A stretch of DNA of 64,000 nucleotides, taken from positions 37,811 through 101,810 of the forward strand of contig BNBX01000008.1 in assembly GCA_014656175.1 (NCBI GenBank). Reading direction: 5' to 3'. A program made the position numbers and the translations under genes. The notes below the pieces were generated by a model. It searched no databases. It had not been told where the DNA came from and saw only the letters and a list, made by a program, of their open reading frames with translations. Shown one piece after another: positions 56,892 through 64,000 of this stretch; position 1 is the stretch's first letter; each line of letters begins with the position of its first letter. Origin of the DNA: Streptomyces werraensis (GTDB lineage Bacteria; Actinomycetota; Actinomycetes; Streptomycetales; Streptomycetaceae).

Positions 56892-57530
56892 ATGAGTACG
56901 GCGGAGGAGACGGCCGGCGGTGAGACGCAGCCGTGGGGTGAGGTCACGCCCGACGCGGCCCGGCGACTGCTGCTCGCCGCCGTGGAGGCCTTCGCGGAGC
57001 GCGGCTACCACGCCACGACGACCCGCGACATCGCGGGCCGCGCCGGCATGAGCCCGGCCGCGCTCTACATCCACTACAAGACCAAGGAAGAGCTGCTCCA
57101 CCGGATCAGCCGGATCGGGCACGAGAAGGCGCTGGACATCCTGCGCACCGCGTCCCGCGGCGAGGGCACCGCGACCGAGCGGCTCGCCGACGCGGTCAGC
57201 TCCTTCGTCCGCTGGCACGCGCGCGGCCGCACCACCGCCCGGGTCGTGCAGTACGAGCTCGACTCGCTGGGCCCCGACGCCCGCGCGGAGATCGTCGGTC
57301 TGCGCCGTCAGGTCGACGCCGAGGTGCGCGGCATCATCGAGGACGGCGTCCGTTCCGGCGAGTTCGACGTCCCGGACGTGCCGGGCACCACGCTCGCCGT
57401 GCTGTCCCTGTGCATCGACGTCGCCCGCTGGTTCAACGTCGACGGGCCCCGCACCCCGGAGGAGGTCGGCGCGCTCTACGCCGACCTCGTGCTCCGCATG
57501 GTGGGGGCCAAGAACGCCGGGCCCGCCTAG
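56892..57530 (+). CDS. TetR-family regulator (fatty-acid type)
   Basis: This is a 212-aa regulator. The helix-turn-helix is at about 20-68 (DAARRLLLAAVEAFAERGYHA, TTTRDIAGRAGMSPAALYIHY, KTKEELLHRI). The C-terminal domain (RWHARGRTTARVVQYELDSL, VLSLCIDVARWFNVDG) resembles TetR proteins that sense acyl-CoA. It ends in a TAG that overlaps the MaoC stop on the other strand (shared CTAG at 57527-57530). It probably represses itself and the MaoC gene. Confidence 0.9.
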   Translation: MSTAEETAGGETQPWGEVTPDAARRLLLAAVEAFAERGYHATTTRDIAGRAGMSPAALYIHYKTKEELLHRISRIGHEKALDILRTASRGEGTATERLADAVSSFVRWHARGRTTARVVQYELDSLGPDARAEIVGLRRQVDAEVRGIIEDGVRSGEFDVPDVPGTTLAVLSLCIDVARWFNVDGPRTPEEVGALYADLVLRMVGAKNAGPA

Positions 57531-57988
57531 AGGTAGTAGCGGGCCACCGACTCGGCCACGCACACCGGCTTGTCGCCGCCCTCGCGTTCCACGGTGAAGG
57601 CGGTGGCCACCTGCACCCCTCCCGGGACCTCGTCCACGGCGCTGATCTTCGCCGTGGCGCGCAGGCGCGAGCCGACCGGCACGGGGGCCGGGAAGCGCAC
57701 CTTGTTGGTGCCGTAGTTGACGCCCATCTTCACGCCCTCGACGGACAGCAGCTGCGGGCCGAACAGCGGCAGCAGCGACAGCGTCAGGTAGCCGTGCGCG
57801 ATGGTCGTGCCGAACGGGCCCGCCGCGGCCTTCTCCGGATCCACGTGGATCCACTGGTGGTCACCGGTGGCCTCGGCGAACAGGTCGATCCGCTTCTGGT
57901 CGATCTCCAGCCAGTCGGTGTACCCCAGCTGCTCGCCCACCGCCGCCTTCAGGTCGTCGACGGACGTGAAGATCCTCGGCTCTGCCAT
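57527..57988 (-). CDS. MaoC-type enoyl-CoA hydratase
   Basis: This is a 153-aa single hot-dog (R)-hydratase. The active-site motif FAEATGDHQWIHVDPEKA holds the catalytic Asp and His; FGTTIAHGYLTLSLLP follows. NYGTNKVRFPAPVPVGSRLRA completes the pattern. It hydrates 2-enoyl-CoA, in beta-oxidation or polyketide precursor supply. I chose the ATG at 57988; an upstream extension is Arg-rich. The operator at 58039-58054 lies 51 bases before the start. Confidence 0.93.
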   Translation of the reverse strand: MAEPRIFTSVDDLKAAVGEQLGYTDWLEIDQKRIDLFAEATGDHQWIHVDPEKAAAGPFGTTIAHGYLTLSLLPLFGPQLLSVEGVKMGVNYGTNKVRFPAPVPVGSRLRATAKISAVDEVPGGVQVATAFTVEREGGDKPVCVAESVARYYL

Positions 57989-58038
57989 GTCCCGGCCTCT
58001 CGCGTCACGTAGTCGCAGGCGCATCCGCGTGCGCATGC

Positions 58039-58054
58039 CTAAGCAACTGCTTAG
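58039..58054. promoter_or_regulatory. TAAGC-N4-GCTTA operator before the MaoC gene
   Basis: CTAAGCAACTGCTTAG is a palindrome with 7-bp arms and an AC centre mismatch. It lies between the divergent MaoC and soxR genes and is related to the site at 56833-56846. Confidence 0.78.
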
Positions 58055-58119
58055 CATGGTCGGCCGTGGGGTCCCTGTCAACGGACGGGCCGCCGGACGG
58101 GGTCGGTAGGCTTCGAGGA

Positions 58120-58596
58120 GTGCACCGGATTCCAGAGAAGATCCACGAACTCACGGTCGGGCAGCTCTCCGCCCGCAGCGGCGCCGCCGTGTCGGCCCTG
58201 CACTTCTACGAGTCCAAAGGGCTGATCCGCAGTCGGCGCACCTCCGGCAACCAGCGGCGCTACACCCGTGACACCCTGCGCCGGGTCGCCTTCATCCGCG
58301 CCGCCCAGCGCGTCGGCATCCCGCTCGCCACGATCCGCGAGGCCCTCGCCGAGCTGCCCGAGGAACGCACACCCACCCGCGACGACTGGGCGCGGCTCTC
58401 CGAGGCGTGGCGCTCCGAACTGGACGAGCGCATCCGGCAGCTGAACCGGCTGCGCGACCACCTCACCGACTGCATCGGCTGCGGCTGTCTCTCGCTGGAG
58501 GGCTGCGTGCTGTCCAACCCCGACGACGCCTTCGGCGAGCGCCTCACCGGCTCCCGGCTCATGGCGGAGAGCAGCAGGAGGAAGTCCGGCGAGTGA
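58120..58596 (+). CDS. soxR: SoxR redox-sensing MerR-family regulator
   Basis: This is a 158-aa transcription factor with a [2Fe-2S] cluster. The MerR winged helix is TVGQLSARSGAAVSALHFYE, SKGLIRSRRTSGNQRRYTRD. The dimer helix runs through about residue 113. The cluster motif is CIGCGCLSLEGC (Cys118, 121, 123 and 129; C-x2-C-x-C-x5-C). In Streptomyces SoxR responds to redox-active antibiotics such as actinorhodin and activates a small export/oxidation regulon. The GTG at 58120 has a TAGGCT -10 ending 9 bases before it (58106-58111), indicating a leaderless mRNA. It follows a terminator-free divergent region shared with MaoC. Confidence 0.96.
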   Translation: MHRIPEKIHELTVGQLSARSGAAVSALHFYESKGLIRSRRTSGNQRRYTRDTLRRVAFIRAAQRVGIPLATIREALAELPEERTPTRDDWARLSEAWRSELDERIRQLNRLRDHLTDCIGCGCLSLEGCVLSNPDDAFGERLTGSRLMAESSRRKSGE

Positions 58597-58598
58597 AG

Positions 58599-58629
58599 AC
58601 GGGCGGGCCGCTCTCCGCGGCCCGCCCGT
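58599..58629. terminator. Bidirectional terminator between soxR and RNA ligase genes
   Basis: A perfect 13-bp stem (ACGGGCGGGCCGC and complement) with a 5-base loop between convergent stop codons. Confidence 0.9.
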
Positions 58630-58632
58630 GCC

Positions 58633-59700
58633 TCACTCGTACTCCGTGCCGCCCTTGCGGGTCAGGTACGCCGGGCTCACCGCCTTCGCGATGGCCCGGC
58701 CGCCCGTCACCGGGCTGTGCCGCTCGGTCACCGGGCGGATCACCACGCCCTCCCGTATGTGCAGCTCCCTGCCCGACACCGTCTCCCGGCCGCCGGCCAG
58801 CTCCAGCACCCGCCCGCTGTCGTACGGGCCGGTCCAGAGGCGGGGCACCAGCGGCAGGCGGCCCTCGAGGAGTTCCGCCGCGTCCAGCCAGCGCACCTGG
58901 CCGTCGATCTCCGCGGACACGTCGAACACGGCGTACCCGAGCGTGTCGCGCCGCCCGTCCGCGCCGTACGACAGGTCCTGCACGCCCGCGCCGTACACCT
59001 CTCCGAAGACGCCGACCCGCCGCGCGCCCAGCCGGGCGGCGAGCTCGGCGGCCACCTCGGCGACGCCGTGGCCGCGCACCGCGCGCCAGTACAGGTTGCG
59101 CGGGTCCTCCCGCAGGGCGAGGGACTTCGATCCGAAGCCCTTGGAGGAGACGTGCACGCGGTCCTCGTCCGCGACGTACGTCAGCAGGCAGGCCGTGCCG
59201 TGCAGCTTCTCCGTGACCACGACGGGTTCGCCGGGGGAGAAGATGCCGGGGTGGCGCTGGAGGTTCTCGATGTCGACCCAGGGCAGCAGGGCGGGCGCGG
59301 ACTCCACCTCGCCGCTCATGGTGGGCGGGACCGGTGGCACCCATTTGGTGATGCCGAGCAGCTCCGCGAAGTCGGTGCCGTCCGCGGCGGCCCCTACCAG
59401 ATCGACGTCCGCGAGCGCCTTCGGGCGGCACACGATGCCCTGCGACAGCTCGCCGCGCAGCCGGACCGCCTTGACCCGGTCGTGGTTCCGGCCCGCCAGC
59501 CGGCCGGTCAGGCCCAGCTCGTCGATCAGGGCGGGCGGCAGCACGGACTGCTCGGGGATGTACACCGCGGCGTCGCCCGTGTCATAGGCGCCCCTGGCGA
59601 CGACGGCCCGGTACAGGCCCACCTGGGCCAGCTCCAGGGCGTCGGCGTTCGGATGCGGGTGGACGGTCAGGATCTCGGCGGTGACGCGCAGCGTCGACAT
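58633..59700 (-). CDS. ATP-dependent RNA ligase (DRB0094/Rnl5-like)
   Basis: This is a 355-aa nucleotidyltransferase. An N-terminal OB-like domain of about 115 residues (LRVTAEILTVHPHPNADALE, VYIPEQSVLPPALIDELGL) precedes the ligase core. Motif I is VVVTEKLHGTACLL with the nucleophile Lys165. Motif III is RVGVFGEVYGAGVQD, motif IV HIREGVVIRPVTE, motif V AIAKAVSPAYL. The arrangement matches the Deinococcus DRB0094 type, which seals nicked RNA with a 3'-OH. No end-healing enzyme is adjacent. The ATG at 59700 has a TTGGGAGCC site. Confidence 0.92.
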   Translation of the reverse strand: MSTLRVTAEILTVHPHPNADALELAQVGLYRAVVARGAYDTGDAAVYIPEQSVLPPALIDELGLTGRLAGRNHDRVKAVRLRGELSQGIVCRPKALADVDLVGAAADGTDFAELLGITKWVPPVPPTMSGEVESAPALLPWVDIENLQRHPGIFSPGEPVVVTEKLHGTACLLTYVADEDRVHVSSKGFGSKSLALREDPRNLYWRAVRGHGVAEVAAELAARLGARRVGVFGEVYGAGVQDLSYGADGRRDTLGYAVFDVSAEIDGQVRWLDAAELLEGRLPLVPRLWTGPYDSGRVLELAGGRETVSGRELHIREGVVIRPVTERHSPVTGGRAIAKAVSPAYLTRKGGTEYE

Positions 59701-59913
59701 CGGGACGGCTCCCAAGGGTTCTCAGAGGGGTTTCATCGGCCCCACTGTCCTGAGAACAAAACCGTGGAACGACCGGTTTAACGCCTGCTACCGTCCCGGG
59801 GCGCGGGGGGTGCGGCATCCCTGGCGCGCACCCCCGTGCCCCCGTTGCTCCGGTCGCTCGTCACCGTCGCCGGCTGTCGCCGGCCGCTCCCGCCGTCCTC
59901 GTCGTCCGCCGGT

Positions 59914-60516
59914 TCAGGCGGAGACCAGCAGCCTCGCGCGGCGGGACTCCGCGAGGGCCGCCGGGGTCAGCACGGGACGCGGGACCAGGATGCCGCACTC
60001 CGTGCACACCGGCCCCGACGAGGGCTCGTGATCCAGGTCGTGACGCCATACGAGCCGTGCCCCTCCGCACACGGGGCAGGACGAGCCCGGCTCACGCTCC
60101 AGCGCGGCGATCAGCCGCCGCAACACCTCCGCCAGGGGCTCCCTCGGGTGCACCCGCGGGTCGTCGCACCAGGCGACCCCGAAACCTCCCCAGGTCATCC
60201 GGTGCCAGTCGTCCACACTGCCCGGCCTGCGCAGACCGTCGTGCTTCTCCTTCCTGCGGCGCTCGGCGAACTCCACCTCGTACGCCAGCCAGACCGCCCG
60301 GGCCTCCTCCAGCTCGTCCAGTGCGGCCACGAGCCGCGCCGGGTCGACGGAGCGGTCCTCGGGATCGAACCCGGCCCGCGAGCACAAGTGGTCCCAGGTC
60401 GCGCGGTGCCCGTACGGGGCGAACCGCTCCAGGCACTTGCGCAGCGAGTAGCGCCGCAGCGCCAGATCGCACCGGGGATCTCGGACCTGTCTCGCCAGAC
60501 TCCGGAAACCGGCCAT
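59914..60516 (-). CDS. Hypothetical protein with C-terminal zinc ribbon
   Basis: This is a 200-aa protein. Four cysteines in CPVCGG and CTECG (about residues 146-171) form a probable zinc ribbon. The N-terminal part is helical and basic (RRYSLRKCLERFAPYGHRAT, DELEEARAVWLAYEVEFAER, RRRKEKHDGLRRPGSVDDWH). The ATG at 60516 has a GGAGG site. I recall it as a conserved streptomycete protein; function unknown. The 213-base gap between this gene's 3' end and the divergent-looking RNA ligase start contains no gene. Confidence 0.82.
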   Translation of the reverse strand: MAGFRSLARQVRDPRCDLALRRYSLRKCLERFAPYGHRATWDHLCSRAGFDPEDRSVDPARLVAALDELEEARAVWLAYEVEFAERRRKEKHDGLRRPGSVDDWHRMTWGGFGVAWCDDPRVHPREPLAEVLRRLIAALEREPGSSCPVCGGARLVWRHDLDHEPSSGPVCTECGILVPRPVLTPAALAESRRARLLVSA

Positions 60517-60916
60517 CGTCCTGCACCTCCGTCACACCTGCACCTGTAATCCGGTCACTTCGGCGTCGTCGAACGGACGTCGCCGAATAGACGTGTCGGC
60601 ACGCGATTCGGCTCCATCCTCTTTCCGATGGCCCCCTCAGCCGGCCGCGGGGAATGCCGGGCCAACTCCCTTGCCCCGCACTTCAGTTGTCGTCGTCGCG
60701 GGGATACCGGCGGTAACGGGCTCCCTGTCCCCTCCCGCGGAGGGGCGGCCCTTCCCCGACGTTCTGAGAACTCCCCGCGGCTTCCACGGGTTCCTGAACA
60801 CCCCGCCGATATGCACACCGATCACCGGTCCATCGGCCGATAAACCCCGCATCACCCGGCACGGGGCGCTGAAAGCCCAGGTCACAGAGGAGGGCGGGGC
60901 GGAAAAGGGGGCGTGA
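60517..60916. other. Intergenic region upstream of the zinc-ribbon gene
   Basis: About 400 bases with no gene I can support. A hairpin CCCCTCC-CGC-GGAGGGG is at 60729-60745. The region to the right (60780-60870) is less GC-rich and carries short alternating motifs (GATCACCGGTCCATCGGCC). The promoter of the zinc-ribbon gene must lie here or just left of it. Confidence 0.4.
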
Positions 60917-60962
60917 ACGCGACGGCGGCGGATCGCCGTCCCGCGATCCGCCGCCGTCGCGT
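60917..60962 (-). terminator. Hairpin terminator after the DUF1343 gene
   Basis: A perfect 20-bp stem (ACGCGACGGCGGCGGATCGC and complement) with a 6-base loop, 18 bases after the stop on the minus strand. Confidence 0.92.
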
Positions 60963-60980
60963 GCCCCGGCCGGCCGAGGG

Positions 60981-62237
60981 CTACCGGTAGAGCAGGTGTT
61001 CGCGCCGCTTCCGGCGGAACGCCGCCAGCTCGCTCTGCCAGCCCGCCACCACCTCGTCCGTGTCCGCGCCCGCGTCGATCATCGTGCGGACCTGGGTGGA
61101 GCCGGTGAGCTTGTCGATCCAGTTGTCCGCGCGCCAGGCGAAGCCGTCCCACGACCGCTTCGCCGTGATCAGCAGGCCGATGCCGGTCCGTACCGGGTCG
61201 AACCGCTCCCGGTCGTGCACATGCAGCTGCACGCCCCCGATGGTCTTGCCCTGGAACTTGGAGAACGTCGGTGCGAAGTACGCCTCGCGGAACCGCACGC
61301 CCGGCAGGTCCAGCTCGTTCGCCGCGGCCGCCCAGCGCCCGTCGACGCCCTCCGCGCCCAGCAGCTCGAACGGCCGGGTCGTGCCGCGCCCCTCCGACAG
61401 GTTCGTGCCCTCGAACAGACACGTCCCCGAGTACACCAGCGCCGTCTCCGGCGTCGGCATGTTCGGGCTCGGCGGCACCCACGGCAGCCCGGACGCGTCG
61501 TAGAAGTCCGACCGCTTCCAGCCCGACATCTTCACGGTCTCCAGGGCGACGGGCGCCCGAAGGAACTCCGCGTTGAACAGCAGAGCCAGCTCCGCCACGG
61601 TCATGCCGTGCGCCTGCGAGATCGGCTGCCGCCCGACGAACGTCGCGAACTCCTTGTGCAGCACCGGACCGAGCGCGGCCCGCCCGGTCACCGGGTTCGG
61701 CCGGTCGAGCACCACGAACGACAGGCCCGCGAGCTGCGCCGCCTCCATGCAGTCGAAGAGCGTCCAGATGTACGTGTAGAAGCGGGCGCCGACGTCCTGG
61801 ATGTCGAAGACGACCGTGTCCACGCCGGACGCCGTGAAGATGTCGGCGAGGTCCTGACCGCTCTTCAGATAGGTGTCGTAGACGGGCAGGCCGGTCACCG
61901 GGTCGTCGTAGCGGCCCTCCGAGCCGCCCGCCTGCGCGGTGCCCCGGAAACCGTGCTCGGGGCCGAACACCGCGGTCAGGGCCACTCGGTCGTCGGCGTG
62001 CATGACGTCGACGATGTGCCGCACGTCGCGGGTGATGCCGGTCGGGTTGGTGACCACGCCCACCCGGCGGCCGTCGAGCAGCGCGTAGCCGTCCGCCGCG
62101 AGCCGTTCGAACCCGGTGCGCAGCGTGCGGCCGCCGCCGTGCCCGGACCCCGGCCCCGGAGCGGCGGCGGCCGGCGCGGCGGAGGCCGCGACCGCGGCCG
62201 TGGTGGTGGCGAGCAGGCTCCGTCGGGACAGCCTCAT
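60981..62237 (-). CDS. DUF1343 exo-beta-N-acetylmuramidase (NamZ-like), secreted
   Basis: This is a 418-aa exported glycosidase. A twin-arginine signal (RLSRRSLLATTTAAVAASAA) ends near PAAAAPG. The core DUF1343 pattern is RVGVVTNPTGITRDVRHIVD, VFGPEHGFRGTAQAGGSEG, VVFDIQDVGARFYTYIWTLF, VLDRPNPVTG, PWVPPSPNMPT and EGTNLSEGRGTTRPFE. NamZ proteins release N-acetylmuramic acid from the non-reducing end of cell-wall fragments, so a role in wall recycling is likely. The ATG at 62237 has a GGAGG site. Confidence 0.92.
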   Translation of the reverse strand: MRLSRRSLLATTTAAVAASAAPAAAAPGPGSGHGGGRTLRTGFERLAADGYALLDGRRVGVVTNPTGITRDVRHIVDVMHADDRVALTAVFGPEHGFRGTAQAGGSEGRYDDPVTGLPVYDTYLKSGQDLADIFTASGVDTVVFDIQDVGARFYTYIWTLFDCMEAAQLAGLSFVVLDRPNPVTGRAALGPVLHKEFATFVGRQPISQAHGMTVAELALLFNAEFLRAPVALETVKMSGWKRSDFYDASGLPWVPPSPNMPTPETALVYSGTCLFEGTNLSEGRGTTRPFELLGAEGVDGRWAAAANELDLPGVRFREAYFAPTFSKFQGKTIGGVQLHVHDRERFDPVRTGIGLLITAKRSWDGFAWRADNWIDKLTGSTQVRTMIDAGADTDEVVAGWQSELAAFRRKRREHLLYR

Positions 62238-62348
62238 GCGGTGACCTCCGTGATCGCGGTACATGTCATGGCCACGCACGCTAGCGCGCCGGACCGTCCC
62301 GGGGAACGAGCGGGACCGATGCCACGCGGAACGCCCCTTCCTACCGGC

Positions 62349-62363
62349 ATACCGACCGGTTAG
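62349..62363. promoter_or_regulatory. ATACCGACCGGTTAG box before the SDR gene
   Basis: An ACCGACCGGT near-palindrome of the common TetR type, 43 bases before the SDR start and overlapping a possible -10 (TTAGTC). It is related to the box at 43562-43573. Confidence 0.6.
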
Positions 62364-62406
62364 TCTGACGCGGTCAGGCGTTCGCGAGCCGCGTCGGAGG
62401 AGACCG

Positions 62407-63180
62407 ATGGTGCAAGCCGTGCAGGGTGCGAAGGTGGTCGTCACGGGAGCCGGGGGCGGCATCGGAGCGGCGCTGGCCCGCCGTTTCGCCGCGCAGGGGG
62501 CGCGGGTCGTGGTCAACGACCTGGACGCCGCCCGCGCCAAGGCCGTCGCCGAGGAGATCGGCGGTCACGCGCTGGCGGGCGACGCCTCCTCGGTCGTCGA
62601 CGAGGCCCGGGACGTGCTCGGCGGGAGGGTCGACGTCTGGTGCGCCAACGCCGGGGTCGGCCGCGACGGCGGGGAGCCCGGCGAACCGCTGCGCGAGGAG
62701 GACTGGGCGCTGTCCTGGGACGTCAACGTGATGGCGCACGTCCGCGCGGCGCACGCGCTGCTCCCCGAGTGGCTGGAGCGCGGCAGCGGCCGTTTCGTCT
62801 CCACCGTCTCCGCCGCCGGACTGCTCACCATGATCGGCACCGCCCCCTACAGCGTCACCAAGCACGGCGCCTACGCCTTCGCCGAGTGGCTGTCGCTCAC
62901 GTACCGGCACCGCGGGGTGAAGGTGCACGCCATCTGCCCGCAGGGCGTGCGCACCGACATGCTCGACGCCAGCGGCAGCGCCGGAGACCTGGTGCTCAAG
63001 CCCACCGCGATCGAGCCGGAGGACGTGGCCGACGCCCTGTTCGACGGCATCGAGCAGGACCGCTTCCTGATCCTGCCGCACCCCGAGGTCGCCGAGTACT
63101 ACCGCGCCCGCGCGGCCGATCCCGAACGCTGGCTCGGCGGCATGAACCGCGTCCAGCGGCAGTGGGAGGCCACCCGCTGA
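62407..63180 (+). CDS. Short-chain dehydrogenase/reductase
   Basis: This is a 257-aa classical SDR. Nucleotide motif VVVTGAGGGIGAALARRFA, acidic DLDAARAKAV (NAD preference likely), DVWCANAGVG, catalytic Ser in STVSAAGLLTMIG and the YSVTKHGAYAFAEWL Tyr/Lys pair. Substrate unknown. The ATG at 62407 follows CGGAGGAGA. A TetR gene 200 bases downstream may regulate it. Confidence 0.93.
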   Translation: MVQAVQGAKVVVTGAGGGIGAALARRFAAQGARVVVNDLDAARAKAVAEEIGGHALAGDASSVVDEARDVLGGRVDVWCANAGVGRDGGEPGEPLREEDWALSWDVNVMAHVRAAHALLPEWLERGSGRFVSTVSAAGLLTMIGTAPYSVTKHGAYAFAEWLSLTYRHRGVKVHAICPQGVRTDMLDASGSAGDLVLKPTAIEPEDVADALFDGIEQDRFLILPHPEVAEYYRARAADPERWLGGMNRVQRQWEATR

Positions 63181-63382
63181 CACCCGCGCCGGAGCCGCCC
63201 GACCCCCACCGGGCGGGTTCCGGCGCGGACCCGCCCGCACTTGTCGCCGTACCGGGGGAGAAACTGGGCGGGGAGGCGGTGCCCGGAGCGGCGATCGCGT
63301 GGAGTGGGAAGATCTCCCGGCGGGGACGGCGTTCCCCGGACGCACGACGACCGACAGCAACACGGAAAGGCGGGTGGCGGCA

Positions 63383-63976
63383 GTGCCCAGAACGACGGAC
63401 GGTGACGGGACCCCCGTGCCGCAGCGGCTGCTGGCCGCCGCCACCCGGCTCTTCGCCGAGCAGGGCTACGACCGCACCTCGGTGCAGGAGATCGTCGAGG
63501 CGGCCGGCGTCACCAAGGGGGCGCTGTACCACTACTTCGGCTCCAAGGACGACCTGCTGCACGAGGTCTACGCGCGCGTGCTGCGCCTCCAGCAGGAGCG
63601 CCTGGACCGGTTCGCCGACGCCGACGAGCCCATCGAGAAGCGGCTGCGCGGCGCGGCCGCCGACGTCGTCGTCACCACCATCGAGAACCTCGACGACGCG
63701 TCGATCTTCTTCCGCTCCATGCACCACCTCGGCCCGGAGAAGAACAAGCAGGTCCGCGCCGAGCGCCGGCGCTACCACGAACGGTTCCGCGCGCTGATCG
63801 AGGAGGGCCAGCGCGAGGGCGTCTTCTCCACGGCGACCCCGGCCGACCTCGTCGTGGACTACCACTTCGGCTCGGTGCACCACCTGTCCACCTGGTACCG
63901 CCCCGACGGTCCGCTCAGCCCGCAGGAGGTCGCCGACCACCTCGCCGACCTCCTGCTGCGCGCGCTGCGTCCGTGA
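63383..63976 (+). CDS. TetR-family regulator
   Basis: This is a 197-aa regulator. The helix-turn-helix is at about 14-60 (PQRLLAAATRLFAEQGYDRT, SVQEIVEAAGVTKGALYHYF, GSKDDLLHEV). The C-terminal domain has a conserved MHHLGPEKNKQVRAERRRYH and VVDYHFGSVHHLSTWYRP, typical of actinobacterial TetR proteins linked to acyl-CoA dehydrogenase loci. GTG at 63383 or 63374 is the start; the latter has a closer GGAAAGG site. The gene ends 24 bases before the window edge. Confidence 0.9.
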   Translation: MPRTTDGDGTPVPQRLLAAATRLFAEQGYDRTSVQEIVEAAGVTKGALYHYFGSKDDLLHEVYARVLRLQQERLDRFADADEPIEKRLRGAAADVVVTTIENLDDASIFFRSMHHLGPEKNKQVRAERRRYHERFRALIEEGQREGVFSTATPADLVVDYHFGSVHHLSTWYRPDGPLSPQEVADHLADLLLRALRP

Positions 63977-64000
63977 AGCGCGTCACCGGCCCGGGGGGGG

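Noticed and set aside
60593..60916. Open frame in the gap before the DUF1343 terminator
   Set aside because: No ribosome site, no domain, and it crosses a hairpin and a less GC-rich region.

Overview
The window looks like chromosomal DNA of a Streptomyces species. GC is very high with strong third-position bias. Many GTG, TTG and leaderless starts are present, and gene families typical of streptomycetes occur throughout: an extra SepF paralogue, DUF5685, a streptogrisin pair, SoxR with its iron-sulfur cysteines, and DnaE2 next to an inactive Y-family partner. Gene order resembles, from memory only, the S. coelicolor region around SCO1750 to SCO1690. I see no rRNA, tRNA, insertion sequence, phage or CRISPR.

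Layout, left half. 1-4.6 kb: a cut-off hypothetical gene, a resuscitation-promoting-factor-like muralytic enzyme with LysM, an I78 inhibitor, a PAP2 phosphatase and a membrane mannosyltransferase-like protein. 4.9-10.1 kb: a DHA2 exporter, glutaryl-CoA dehydrogenase, a SepF-like protein and a DUF5685 protein with a metallothionein-like cysteine tail. 10.4-27.3 kb is rich in secreted hydrolases (two S1 proteases, a lipase, a sortase-anchored LPMO, an SGNH esterase). It is interrupted by the dnaE2-imuB mutagenesis pair, which has a LexA-type box, and by small housekeeping genes. 27.3-35.4 kb: a Ser/Thr kinase, then a divergent locus in which an ECF sigma factor and RskA-type anti-sigma face a DUF4331, TPR and HupE-like membrane protein operon. 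Both arms carry near-identical ECF promoters. I consider this the most interesting system in the window.

Layout, right half. 35.5-42.2 kb: a small conserved gene, a DrrAB-like ABC exporter with a divergent TetR gene and palindromic operator, then an hmgA, GntR and Type ISP-domain operon. 42.3-48.8 kb: a lipoprotein and TetR pair, a molybdopterin oxidoreductase, a CitMHS citrate transporter and an MFS protein. 49-56 kb: an orphan sugar-type ABC ATPase, aldehyde and alcohol dehydrogenases, an ArsR-type regulator, and a TetR divergent from an acyl-CoA dehydrogenase. 56-64 kb: a YiaA/B protein, a TetR-MaoC pair, SoxR, an RNA ligase, a zinc-ribbon protein, a NamZ-type muramidase, an SDR and a TetR.

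Regulation can be read at several points. A CTAGCA-N-TGCTAG type palindrome sits before the glutaryl-CoA dehydrogenase, the TetR/acyl-CoA dehydrogenase divergon and, in weaker form, the aldehyde dehydrogenase, which suggests one catabolic TetR regulon. A TAAGC-N4-GCT(T/C)A site is shared by a TetR gene and the MaoC gene beside it. Function calls rest on motifs visible in the translated sequence and on remembered family knowledge; no database search was run.
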